In this document: piece by piece, positions 45,420-56,000 of the stretch
How the letters are laid out: each line of letters begins with the position of its first letter
How positions within the stretch are numbered: the first letter of the stretch is position 1
Origin: Cornus controversa
Lineage: Eukaryota; Streptophyta; Magnoliopsida; Cornales; Cornaceae
NCBI GenBank assembly: GCA_026545225.1
Contig: CM048849.1
Location: forward strand, 13,399,541-13,463,540
DNA length: 64,000 nt
Reading direction: 5' to 3'
Notes under the pieces: generated by a model
Told to the model about the DNA's origin: nothing
Database searches by the model: none
What the model saw: the letters and a program-made list of their open reading frames with translations, nothing else
Translations under genes and position numbers: made by a program

Positions 45420-46085
45420 AGAAAGTTAGCTATTTCCCATGCATCCATTGATAGAATTAGGGAAGGTAGTTTATTCCCTTTCATGAATTGTTTGATGGAA
45501 TTAGCTAATTGTTTCATATAAATAAAGAAACAAGCAAATGGTAGAAAAAGTACCCAGATCAACCAATGGAATTTTTTTTATTATTGATGTTATTGTATTC
45601 ATGGATAAATATTACAGAGAGCATAACTACAAGGATTTAAGACACAAAAGAATCATATTCCTAACACACCATATTTGGGTTTGGACACACTCCTCTATCC
45701 GTGCCTGTTGGGTTGAAAGAACAAACCACCTACCCCAATATAAAAAATAAAATAAAATAAAAACTATAATTTAAAACCACTCAGTATATTGAAATCTTGC
45801 TTGAGACTGGAAATATTTCTTACATAAGCACACAAGAAGGCACCAGGTGTTTCTAAGTTCTCCCTCAGAAGGGAAAGCTCACAGACTAGACAACCATTAT
45901 TTTGTTTAAGTGCAAGCCAAAAATGATTTGTTCATTGGCGCAGTGGCTTACAAGTAATATGACAATCCTAAACTTGTTTGCTATGACCTTGCTAATAGCT
46001 TGTGCTTGTCTTATCCACCAGTAAACATATGTTGACAGTTTATATCCTCTCGCTAGATGGAATCTCTTCGCTATGTAGAGAAGCC
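45420..46085 (+). repeat. Internal direct duplication of CACTA-2, copy 1
   Basis: Shares many ordered blocks with 47300-48165: CCCATGCATCCATTGATAG..., AGAAGGGAAAGCTCA, CATTGG-GCAGTGGCTT, ACTTGTTTGCTA, and ATCCACCAGTAA-CATATGTTGA followed by ATTGAATCTCT-type sequence. The copies are clearly diverged. Neither is coding as far as I can see. Confidence 0.65.
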
Positions 46086-47299
46086 AAAGCTTGCTTCATG
46101 CAATAATGGGAAAACACATTATGCCTTAACAAAATACAGGTAGAAAAAGGGAAAAAAAAATGGACAGCAACACTGATCCTGGTCTTGAAAGATCAATCAT
46201 TTGCCTTGATAACAAGTACAATAGAGAAAGTAGGTGTCCCATAACTAGTTATGATTCTTTCTCGTGACTCTTTTATGTTACACAAAGCCTTATCTAGACT
46301 ACTACTACTCATCCTTACAGCCTTAATCCAAGTGCTTTAAGGTTAGCTCAACTTCACTACTTTTTGTAATCGTCTTGAAAAACAGCTTTTCTTGCTTCTT
46401 CCTATTTTTTTTTTTTTTGCAATAATTTCATTTTATTAATGAAAGAAGGGAGTTTATCTCAATAAGACAAGTAGATATTGCTAGGAAGTAAGGCAAAAAA
46501 GGAAAGAAAAAAAACTATAGCATACTGATCCATGTGAATTGTGATAAAGAATTAGGATGACCGAATGATTTTTGATTGCTCAATGTAACTAAAAAAACTT
46601 GGCCATGTCTTGCATATAGAGAAATGGAAAAATATTTTGATGCTAGAAGCCAATTATAGTCAAATTAGGAGTGGAAGAAACCTCTATTTGTTGTTTGTTA
46701 GTTGTTGTAGAAAGCAATTGAGGCCAGCTATTAGACCATCAGCTGTCTTTTCACCAATGCTTCTGGCATTGTTTCATGTGGCCCTGTACAAATTGTGAAG
46801 CAAACAAGTTATGAACTTATTATCCAATAGTAATAATGATGCTTGTAAATTCACACAATTCTTAAGAAGAAGTTATGCAAATTCACAGAATTCCTATAAA
46901 TGACCTTTAGGTAAGACAGATGCTTGTGAATAGCCTCACTTCAAGTTCTTTGATATTCTTTCATTATCAAGGAAATTTAAATCATTGCTCCAACATTGCG
47001 TGACTTGACATGGTAAATTAGTGACATCATTGTGTAGCCAAATAAAACAATTTTTTGAAAAAAAATAAATCTCAAGTCATAATGATGAAGCTTCTGTGCA
47101 ATTTTCTGAACCCTTAGGTGGAGTTAGTTCACATACATTAGAGCTTTTAGGAATATGAAAATTTTATCATAACTCAAAATAGTTTCTAATTTTATCTGTT
47201 AGTTCATTCAACTCTTTCCATGAGTGATAATATCATTCGAGAGTATCTAAGCACTCTATATGTCATATAGATGGCATAAAAGAGGAAGGTTAATTAACT
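46086..47299. other. CACTA-2 interior between the internal duplicates, no gene recognised
   Basis: AT-rich. Contains a T-run and poly-A-like tract near 46405-46420. The small open frame 46610-46798 has no recognisable domain. Confidence 0.55.
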
Positions 47300-48165
47300 T
47301 CTTCCCATGCATTCTTTGTGATGAAATTAGCAAAGGTAGCTTCTTTCCGTACATCCATTTGATGGCATTGGCACTCTTTTTATTTTAATAGAAAACAATT
47401 GTAGAGAAAAGCCTGTAGTTTCCTGCAATCTACGAATATTGGTTGGTCACTGCTTGATTTAGGAATATTGTGATCTGTTTATCTCAACAACAAGTTTCAA
47501 TGATGAAACATCTATGTCAACAACTCCTACAATTTCATGGTGGGAAATTTAAAATAATCTTTTGCTTTATATGGTGTTGTCCTCTACAAGTTTGCCACCA
47601 TCTCATACATGCTCCCTTACATATGACAAGCTAGTCTTGAATTCACTATTACAAGCTTACTTTAAGAAACATGTCATACAGTATCAAATGACAGTAAATA
47701 TGAAGGCAAAATCTAGAGTTGATTGCATATGTAAATAAAAGAAACCAAGAAAAGCTGCTAATCAAGCGTACCTATGAAGATGTTGAGGCACAAAACATCC
47801 CTTTCTTGACTCACCACTGACCGTACTTGGGTTTGGATTATACCTACCCTGACAAACAAAATTAAATGTCAAACCACACAGAGTATTAAAATTTTATCTT
47901 GAGAACTAGAATATTACTCACTTAAAGAAGACACTAGATTGTTCTATCTGCTTCCCTAGAAGGGAAAGCTCATGAAATAGGCATCCCAAATAGCTATGTA
48001 TAAGCTCAATTCAACAATTCTCTATTCATTGGAGTGGCTTCTTACCGTCGTACACTTGTTTGCTACTGCCATAGTGATAGCTTGTCTAATCCACCAGTAA
48101 CCATATGTTGATAGATTATCTTTTCACTGTCTCTGGATTGAATCTCTATGCTCATTGGAGTAAGT
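47300..48165 (+). repeat. Internal direct duplication of CACTA-2, copy 2
   Basis: Partner of 45420-46085 in the same orientation, about 1.9-2.1 kb downstream, with insertions and deletions between blocks. Confidence 0.65.
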
Positions 48166-49092
48166 CCAATGATTCCTTTCTGCAATCATGGAAAAACATT
48201 ACAATTTACCACTTAACAGATGAAGGTAGAAAAATCAAGGAGAATTTTGTAGTGACCTGAATCAAGTCCTTTATTTCATAAAATAAGGATTCACATATTT
48301 CTATACAAAAATACAATCTTAAGAGAATAAAAAAGATTAGAAGATAATTACTAATTTGTAGTTGCAATTCGGAGAATTATTTGTGAAATCTTGTTTGTGT
48401 TTACCAAATGTGTGCTCCATCAATACTTGCTGACTCTAAATTCATTGAAATTTTGTCATTAATATTACCATGAATCACATTATGAGACTAACCAATTTGA
48501 AAGATAAAATTAAATCCTTAAAGGCCCAAAAACCTTAAAAGCCAGATAATTACACAAACTATAGAAGGAACATGGGCAAAACCTCCAAGGAACATGGGCA
48601 AAAACCAAAGCCAACCAAAAGTCCTATTGGATTATAAGTTATGACCTATCAAGAATTCAAGATAACTGCAATATGATACCTAGCAAGTCAATTAACAATC
48701 AATTAAAAAAAATATTTGATTTGTTGAAAATTATAAAATGAGCTTTTTTTTTTCAATTCTGGACCTATTTAAGAGGACACTTAAAAGTTTTGTAAGCCCC
48801 TAATTGGATGATCCTCTTTTGTAGTAGATTGAGGCACTAAGCCTTGACAAACCAAGTTTTTTGGAGTCCAGGTTCGCTTTCAACAACTATGATTGCGTCA
48901 AAAATAAAGGGTGCAAAAAATGCTCAGCATTAATATGTTTATAAAACAAGGAGGGCACATCAATTCATTCTGGCAATTCTATACTTTATTTTGAATCACC
49001 ATTCAACCAATCAATAAGGAAAAGAATTACAAATCAGAAAAATATCAAACATAATAATAGTGTTATCACTCACATAACTATTATGTGCATAC
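48166..49092 (-). other. CACTA-2 interior, includes sequence downstream of the captured STRAP exon
   Basis: On the minus strand the first part after 49093 looks like intron sequence following a GT donor. No further STRAP exon was found down to 48166; the rest is AT-rich and unassigned. Confidence 0.5.
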
Positions 49093-49268
49093 CTCACACC
49101 CCCAATATCAGTGCAGGAACTTAATATGGTCTGGTCATTGTGAAGCCATGTAATAGTTCTAATTGAACTAGGAGAGTTATCAACTTCTCTTGGAGGTGCA
49201 TCTGGTCGATTTAAATAAAAAATGCAAAGTATTTTTTCAACACCACCAGTGAGTAGCAAGTGTGTATC
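49093..49268 (-). pseudogene. Captured exon of a STRAP-like WD40 gene (in CACTA-2)
   Basis: A 176-bp minus-strand segment encodes DTHLLLTGGVEKILCIF, then YLNRPDAPPREVDNSPSS, IRTITWLHNDQTILSS and CTDIGGVR. This is the well-conserved segment of plant serine-threonine-kinase-receptor-associated proteins (STRAP, a WD40 protein related to SMN-complex Unrip). The reading frame is open. It is bounded by CTACAG (acceptor, 49269-49274) and by GTATGC (donor, 49087-49092), so it was taken as genomic DNA with intron edges, not as a processed copy. Two family positions look changed (KILRIFDLN expected, KILCIFYLN seen). Neighbouring STRAP exons are absent. As it stands it is a one-exon fragment that could only act if spliced into a chimeric transcript. 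Confidence 0.87.
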
Positions 49269-49639
49269 CTGTAGTCAATCAACAAACTTTCATTCAGTTT
49301 ACATCTATCAACATGAAAGGGAAGTGAAATGCATTGATACATATGAACAAATTCCCATATAGGGACAATAAAGTAGTCTAGTAACATATGATTGTTCCAG
49401 AGTAATTGATTGCAAAGCCACAGTAGGTGAATCAACCATATGAAAGCAAAAGACGCAGCAACAAAATAAATTCACAATAATTTCAAACTTAAAAAAAAAG
49501 TAGATCAACAATTTTTGTATCAGAAAAATAATTGATGCATAAGAAAGGAAATATGTGAAAAACAGATGTTATTATAACAACAAAAGGAACTAAAAACAAC
49601 TTCTAAAAAAAAGGAATGTAAACAACTTCTGGTCAACTT

Positions 49640-49692
49640 TTATATATATATATATATATACACACGCGCACACACACACACATATACATATA
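49640..49692. repeat. (TA)n(CA)n microsatellite
   Basis: TA and CA dinucleotide runs with short interruptions, in the minus-strand interval between the Sec61-beta-like fragment and the STRAP exon. Confidence 0.9.
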
Positions 49693-49809
49693 GCGAGATG
49701 AATTTGAACCTGTAGAATGCAAATTTGAAGTTATACTCACAGTATTAAACAATCGGACATAATAGATCCAAATTGAAGATCTTGTTTTGGGTGATTTGAA
49801 CCTAGAAGA

Positions 49810-50090
49810 CTAAACTCCGACACCAGTTCGGTAGCGATAGAGCCATGGAGGACGGTGACGATGCCGATGAAGCAGAGGCTTATGATGAGGACACTAGTCG
49901 GTGAGATCTTGAGTCCGGGAAGCCATCAATGCATAACTTGAGCACGTTGCTTCCCGAGTCACTTCCTCCTGCTCTGAATCCAGCGTAATCATTGGAGGAA
50001 CTTGTGACTCACCGACATCATGTACCAGTAATCACAGTGACGGAGCAGTGCGATGCCATACCGATAGCCTCTAGGCATCTTTCAATCATG
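49810..50090 (-). pseudogene. Captured Sec61-beta-like gene fragment (in CACTA-2)
   Basis: Reading the minus strand, GGSDSGSNVLKLCIDGF leads, after a 1-nt frame change, into GLKISPTSVLIISLCFIGIV and TVLH. Past a small deletion comes LYRYRTGVGV and a TAG at 49810-49812. The PGLKI-P-x-VL-SLCFIG-V-LH hydrophobic tail anchor and LYRYR end are those of plant Sec61 beta, the small tail-anchored subunit of the ER translocon. Upstream, toward 50090, shorter matches to the Gly/Ser/Arg-rich N-terminus (MPRG...) are possible but weak. Sequence beyond, to about 50190, resembles a pyrimidine-rich leader on that strand. At least two frameshifting lesions make it a pseudogene. It lies 5' of the STRAP exon on the same strand. 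Confidence 0.7.
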
Positions 50091-50289
50091 CCCAGAATTA
50101 AAGTAACTAAGTGGAAGAGAGAAAAGTATAGAGAGAGTCACAGCTGCCATTTGGAAACAAAATCAGATCCCCCCCCCTTAGGGTTTGGGTTATGTTTCTA
50201 TATATATGGATCTAGTTTTGCTAAGGACTCAAAAATTAATATAAAATAAAATGGGTCTCTTCCCATATACATATATACCTAAAAAAAAT

Positions 50290-50661
50290 TTAAATTATTG
50301 TAAAATTAATAAACGGGTTTAATGGGAGTGGTGAATTTAAGAGCGGAAAATTTTATTACTTATTGACGTCGAGCTAAAAACTCCATTGAAGGGTAATTTT
50401 TTAGTACTTATTTACGGGAGTCTTTGGTCTCCGTTAAAGTTTAACATTTATCTCGTTAATATATGCAAACATTAATGGGGTCTTTCAGACGCCGTAGAAA
50501 CTTTCTTTTACGGGGATTTGATTAAAACGTCGTGAAAGCTTGAACTTTTATGAATCAATGACGAGGAGTCTCTTGTGAACCTAGTAAAAAGTACTTTCTA
50601 CGAGCCAAAATATAGGAATGTCGTAAATACTCTGTCGTAAAAACCCATTTTTCTTGTAGTG
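50290..50661 (+). repeat. Right subterminal repeat region of CACTA-2
   Basis: Contains TTTACGGGAGTC, CTCGTTAATAT, TTTACGGGGATT, CGTCGTGAAAG, TGACGAGGAGTC, CTACGAGCC and GTCGTAAATAC, then the terminal repeat. It mirrors the left array. Confidence 0.85.
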
Positions 50662-50664
50662 TGA

Positions 50665-52317
50665 GCTTCCCTTGGAGTTCATTTGATTTTTAAAGTGTCT
50701 AAAAGTTGGGTTTTCACCTTCTTTTATTTTAAAAAAATATTTCAAAATTTCAGAAAATTATAGAAAAATTTAGATAACTTTATAGGGATGAACTACACCT
50801 GGGTTTTAAATTTTAAGTGGAAATGAGTTTCCCTTGTGGTTTTCTCGATTCTAAAGTATGCCTCAAAATTATGTTTTATTTTATTTTTGCTAGAAAAATA
50901 TTTTTTAAAATTCCCAAAATTTTCTGAATGTTTAAATAGGGTTCTTAGAAGCATAATAGACCTAGAAACCTAGATTAGAGTTAAGTTAGACTCCTTCGAA
51001 GATTTGAGTGCATTGGGGTTTGATTGGGTATTTGATCTTATAATGGATGGTCGTGTTAATTTTTCAGTCTTAACTATTTTCTTCTAGAGATTTTAATTAT
51101 CCATGATATACTTGGTTTAGTTTAATTGTGAATGAGTGTCTCCTTGTGATGATTGGATATCCGATTATTTAAATTCTTATATCTTGTGCATTTCAAATAA
51201 TTTTGCACCTTTTCCGTATTCATGTTGCAAGTTAGTTAAGGAGGCATGTAAGGATTGCCAATACCTAATAAGGTATCTATAAATTATATGTGACATGCCC
51301 GGATTGTCAGGCGTGTCAGGATCGCCAATACCTAATAAAGTATCTATACATTATATGTGGCATGTCAGGATTGCCAGGCGTGTCAGGATCGCCAATACCT
51401 AATACGTTATCTATAAATTATATTTGGTATGTTAGGATTGTCAACGTGTCAGGATCGTCAATACCTAATAACGTATATATACATTATATTTGTCATGTCA
51501 AGATTGCCTAGATTAAATAAAATGCATGCTTATGTTTCTTTATTTTGAACTTAAAGAATGTGTTCATTGTTGAATGATAAAGGTTTGTTGGGACAATGTA
51601 TAAGATGATTATTTTTTCTGAAAACATGAACTAGGTAGGGAATGACCAGTATGTTTATACCTATACCTATTAAGGTATCAAAGGATAAAATAGTTATGTT
51701 TATTTCTGCTAAACTTAAGGAATGTGTTCATTTTTTGCATAATAAGGATTTGAGTAGAATATTATAAATAATGATTGTTGTTTTGAAAACATGAAACTGG
51801 ATAAAAGAATGGCTTGTATGTTAAATCAATGGATTTCTTTTATGTCCCTTATACTAAGGGTATGTATATTGGTTCTCTGATTGGGATGTAGTAGATAGAA
51901 CTTGCTCATGGGTTTAACCCACTTTGTTGACATTTCATGTGCCAGACAGGTTCCACCGCGAGGATAAAGTTTTAGGGTTTGGTTGTAACAAACGTCTCAT
52001 TTCATCAGTTACAAGGTAGGAACTTATCTTCTTCAGGAGTCAGACTATGAACTTTTGAGAATTTGATTGTTGGTATTAATTTAGAATTAAAAACTCTTGG
52101 TATTTGTGGTTAAGGGTCCTTGGGTTACGGGACTTCCAAATTGTATTATAGGACATATACTTGCTTATTTAGCAGTTATTTTAATTCAGAGGAACTTTCT
52201 ATTATGCTTTTATAAAATTGTTCATTCTATCTTTTGTATTCTATGGTTGTTGCTACCAGTTGTATATATATCTCTGGTTTTGTGTATGAGACTAGCCACC
52301 TCATACGTGAAATTTCG
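50665..52317 (+). repeat. Chromovirus 5' LTR, second part
   Basis: Continues the ~160-bp tandem unit interrupted at 42317. From 51514 it matches the 3' LTR fragment at 56314 on. The shared GGGTCCTTGGGTTACGGGACTTCC and GCCACCTCAT blocks also link it to the solo LTR at 12784-14607. It is cut at 52317 by a TRIM fragment before its natural end. Confidence 0.8.
51241..51510 (+). repeat. Tandem repeat, ~67-bp unit, about four copies
   Basis: Unit core: CATGTCAGGATTGCCAGG, then GTCAGGATCGCCAATACCT, then AATAAGGTATCTATA-ATTATAT. It lies inside the chromovirus LTR. The 3' LTR fragment begins downstream of this array, so a single-LTR array cannot be ruled in or out. Confidence 0.88.
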
Positions 52318-52479
52318 GGCCTCCTAGGGAGGTGGAATGTACTAACAAGGTGGGCGGGTGCAAAGACAGATACTAGGCTGAGCTGCCACACTGACAGGGT
52401 ACAGGGTGCTTAATCCCACATCGCCTGGGTGTGGAAAAGGGGATGTGCTTATATGTAGTATGTTTTCTTCAAATGTCTT
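52318..52479 (+). mobile_element. TRIM fragment at the chromovirus LTR/pol junction
   Basis: Begins with a TRIM polypurine tract (CCTAGGGAGGTGGAATGTACTAAC). It runs through the TRIM LTR core (GCTGAGCTGCCACACTGACAGGGTACAGGG, ATCCCACATCGCCTGGGTGTGG) to TTCTTCAAATG, then stops. Both TRIM ends are missing, so it was left by deletion, which may also have removed the chromovirus PBS and gag. Confidence 0.82.
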
Positions 52480-54269
52480 GATCAAGTAATTCTTTTTGTT
52501 ATACTAGGTTAGGAGGTGTATTTGGTTGTTATACCACAATCAAATGAAAGGTCTAGAACTCGCCTATTCTTTATTAGTGTGGAGTCTTCAGAGGGAAATA
52601 CAATTTCTACGGATCCCATTCTAGTGGTGCGAGACTTTAAGGATGTGTTTTAGGAAATTTCAGGGTTACCACCGAGTCGTGAGATAGACTTTGTAATTTA
52701 CATAGCTTCAGGCACCAGACTTACTTTTTGGTCAGAGGAGGATCATGCCTGACATCTTTGTATCATTTTGTAGACATTGAGAGATAGCCAGTTGTATGTA
52801 AAGTTTGAGAAGTTTGATTTCTGGCAGAGGGAGGTGAAGTTCTTGGATCGTAATATCTGAGAAGGGATAACAGTTGATCCAAGCAAGGTGTCCGCAGTAT
52901 TTGGGTGGGGGCAACCTACCTCACCCACAGAGATTTATAGTTTTCTGGGGTAACTAGTTATTGTCGTAGGTTCATTCAAGGCTTTTCCAAGATTACTAGC
53001 TCTCTCACCAATTTAACTTAAAAGGGTGTGCCTTTCATTTGTGATGATTCTTGTCAGGCGACGTTTGATGAGTTTAAGAGCAGGTTGAGAACTGCACCTG
53101 TTCTAGCTACCCTTCAAAGTGGCATTAAGTACTTGGTATATAGTGATATGTCATTGCAGGGTCTAGGATGTGTGTGGACTTTGCCTTGAGGACCTGGTGA
53201 CATTATCTCTTGGGGAGAGACTTTTTGTTCAACGACCAGAAGAGGTTGCAGTATATGTTCTCATATAAAAAAAACATCCATGATTTAGCTGATGTTTTTG
53301 TAGCGTGTGTAGTGGTCACATATACTATCATTCAGAGGGTAATTTCAGATCAGCTTACTGACCCGTAGTGTGTAGAGAGGGTGGCTGAGTCAAAATCTGG
53401 AGAGGTACCATTTCATATAAAGTGGGTACAGATGGAGGAAGGCATGATGAGTGAGGCACACAGTTCTTAGTTTTTGGTAAACCCAGGAGAGGATAAGATG
53501 TACCAAGACATAAAATAACAGTTTTGGTGGGCAGGCATGAAGAGGGACATAACTATATTTGTCTCTAAGTGCAGCACTTGCTAGATGATCAAGATTGATT
53601 GCTAGAGACCACTGGAGTCTTTGCAACCACTGCCTATACCGGAGTGGAAGTGGGAGAGCATCTTAATGGAATTCAATGTGAGATTTCCCACCTCACAGCA
53701 AAACCATGATGTTATTTGGGTGATAGTGGATAGGCTGACGAAATAAGCACATTTCTTGCCCGTACGCTCGAGTTACACCTCAACGCAGTATGCGAAGCTT
53801 TACATTGCAGAGATAGTGATGATTTATGGTGTGCCTTTGTCTATTATATTGGATTAAGATTCAAATTTTGTTCTAGGGATTTGGGAGAGCTTTCAACAGG
53901 AATGGGTACAGTTCTGCACGTCCGTACAACCTATCACCCTCAGACCGATGGTCAGACTGAGAGGGTTAATCAAATTCTGGAGGATATGTTACGAGTATGT
54001 GTACTCGACTTCAAGGGTAATTAGGAGAGTTACTTGTCACAAGTTGAGATTGCCTATAATAATAGTTATAAAAAGTCTATTGGTATGGCACCATTTGAGG
54101 CTCTATACGGATGACCATGTAGATCGCCAGTTTGCTGGTTGGAAGTTGGAAAGAATACATTTTTGGGTCCTGAGTTCATTAAGGAAACGTCAGAAATAGT
54201 TGCCCTTATTAGAGATCGTATGTGGACTGCACAGAGCAGACAAAAGGTTATGCTGACCAAACTCGTGCA
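52480..54269 (+). pseudogene. Chromovirus pol relic: protease-RT linker, RT/RNase H, integrase
   Basis: Readable only in pieces, in order. VVRDFKDVF then GLPPSREIDF (about 52625-52695) marks the RT N-terminal linker. QLYVKFEKFDFWQREVKFLD (about 52790-52850) and TEIYSFLG (about 52925) mark the RT thumb and connection. Then comes RNase H-like sequence near 53120-53165. Integrase follows: PEWKWESILMEF then DVIWVIVDRLTK (about 53640-53755), and later YHPQTDGQTERVN-like sequence near 53935. RT fingers and the YVDD active site are missing. Stops and frameshifts are frequent, and the first integrase Asp appears as Glu. The pattern is that of Tekay/Del-type chromoviruses. It is interrupted at 54275 by the TRIM array. 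Confidence 0.78.
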
Positions 54270-54274
54270 GTAGA

Positions 54275-55995
54275 TGTAATACCCCGCTCCAACACATGGT
54301 ATAATATTATCCGCTTTGGGCCTGAGCCCACACGGTTTTGCTCTTGGGTTTTACCCCAAAAGGCCTCATACCATTTGAAGAGAACATACTACATATAAGC
54401 ACATCCCTTTTTTCACACCTATGAATGTGGGATTGAGCACCCTGTACCCTGTCAGTGTGGTAGCTCAGCCTAGTGTTTATCTTCGCACCCACCCACTCAC
54501 ACTCGTTCACAAGGGTTACTACAATCCACCCCCCTACGAGGCCCGACGTCCTCCTCGGCACACTTCCAACTGGGTTCAGGCTCTGATACCAACTGTAAAA
54601 CCCCGCTCCAACACATGGTATGATATTATCTGCTTTGGGCCCTAGCCCGCATGATTTTGCTCTTGGGTTTTACCCCAAAAGGCCTCATACCATTTGAAGA
54701 GAACATACTATATATAAGCACATCCCTTTTTCCACACCCAGGCAATGTGGGATTCAGCACTCTGTACCATGTTAATGTGGTAGCTCAGCCCCGTGTCTAT
54801 CTACACACCCACTCACTCACACCTATCCACAAGGGTTACTACACTACACCACCCTACGAGGCCCGACATCCTCGTCGGCACACTTTCAGCTGGGCTCAGG
54901 CTCTGATACCAACTGTAATACCCTGTTCGAACACATGGTATGATATTATCCACTTTGGGCCTGAGCCCGCACGATTTTGCTCTTGGGTGTTACCCCAAAA
55001 GGCCTCATACCATTTGAAGAGAACATACTACATATAAGGACATCCCCTTTTTCACACCCAGGCGATGTGGGATTGAGCAATCCTAACATGCCCCGGCAAT
55101 CCACCCCATTGGTGACTACAATATTGTAGTAACCCTTGTGGATGGGTGTGAGTGGATGGGTGCGAAGACAAACACTGGGCTGAGCTACCACACTGATAGG
55201 GTACAGGGTGCTCAATCCCATATCGCCTGGGTGTGGAAAAGGGGATGTGCTTATATGTAGTATGTTCTCTTCAAATGGTATGAGGCCTTTTGGGGTAAAA
55301 CCCAAGAGCAAAACCGTGCGGGCTTAGGCCCAAAGCGGACAATATCATACCATGTGTTAGAGGTGAGTATTACAGTTGGTATCAGAGCCAGAACCCAGCC
55401 GAAAGTGTGTCGACGAGGATGTCGAACCTCGTAGGGGGGTGGATTGTAGTAACCCTTGTGGACGGGTGTGAGTGGGCGGGTGCGAAGATAGACATTGGGC
55501 TGAGCTACCACACTGACAGGGTAGAGGGTGCTCAATCCCACATCGCCTGGGTGTGGAAAAGGGGATGTGCTTATATGTAGTATGTTCTCTTCAAATGGTA
55601 TGAGGCATTTTGGGGTAAAACCCAAGAGCAAAACCGTGCGGGCTTAGGCCCAAAGCGGACAATATCATACCATGTGTTAGAAGTGAGTATTACAGTTGGT
55701 ATCAGAGCCAGAACCCAGCCGGAAGTTTGTCGACGAGGATATCGAACCTCGTAAGGGGTGGATTGTAGTAACCCTTGTGGACGGGTGTGAGTGGGCGGGT
55801 GCGAAGAACCACACTGACAGGGTAGAGGGTGCTCAATCCCACATCGCTTGGGTGTGGAAAAGGGGATGTGCTTATATGTAGTATGTTCTCTTCAAATGGT
55901 ATGAGGCCTTTTAGGGTAAAACCTAAGAGCAAAACTGTCCGAGCTTAGGCCCAAAGCGGACAATATCATACCATGTGTTGGAGCGGGGTATTACA
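54275..55995. mobile_element. Compound head-to-head TRIM array (foldback), six LTRs, TSD gtaga
   Basis: The left half is in minus orientation: LTRs 54275-54523, 54594-54843 and 54914-55120, with 70-bp internal domains 54524-54593 and 54844-54913. The right half is in plus orientation: LTRs 55125-55374, 55445-55694 and 55764-55995, with internal domains 55375-55444 and 55695-55763. Only the 4-bp ATAT (55121-55124) separates the halves. Each internal domain has TTGGTATCAGAGCC (initiator-Met PBS type) and a purine tract before the next LTR. The whole block is flanked by one 5-bp TSD, gtaga (54270-54274 and 55996-56000), so it appears to have inserted as a unit into the chromovirus pol. No protein is encoded. 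Confidence 0.92.
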
Positions 55996-56000
55996 GTAGA

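Larger units (their letters stand above)
42318..50661 (+). mobile_element. CACTA-2: complete CACTA transposon (8344 bp) with captured gene fragments, TSD tga
   Basis: Left terminus CACTACAAGAAAGAAGG, right terminus CCATTTTTCTTGTAGTG: inverted CACTACAAGAAA ends. Both are flanked by the 3-bp TSD tga (42315-42317 and 50662-50664). Subterminal zones hold many copies of CTCGT(A/T)AA and its inverse TTTACGAGG / TTACGGGG. No TNP2- or TNPA-like transposase was recognised, so it is probably non-autonomous. The interior holds a STRAP-like exon (49093-49268) and a Sec61-beta-like fragment (49810-50090), both on the minus strand. Confidence 0.93.

Noticed and set aside
49093..50090. Functional STRAP and Sec61-beta host genes at this locus
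   Set aside because: Only one STRAP exon is present, the Sec61-beta frame is broken, and both lie within CACTA-2 bounded by its own TSD.
51241..51510. Regular ~67-bp repeats that could suggest a CRISPR-like array
   Set aside because: The whole unit repeats with no unique spacers and it lies in a plant LTR; it is an ordinary tandem repeat.
54421..55932. Several 60-128 aa ORFs on both strands
   Set aside because: They are translations of TRIM LTRs and repeat in each LTR copy with different ends; TRIMs have no coding capacity.
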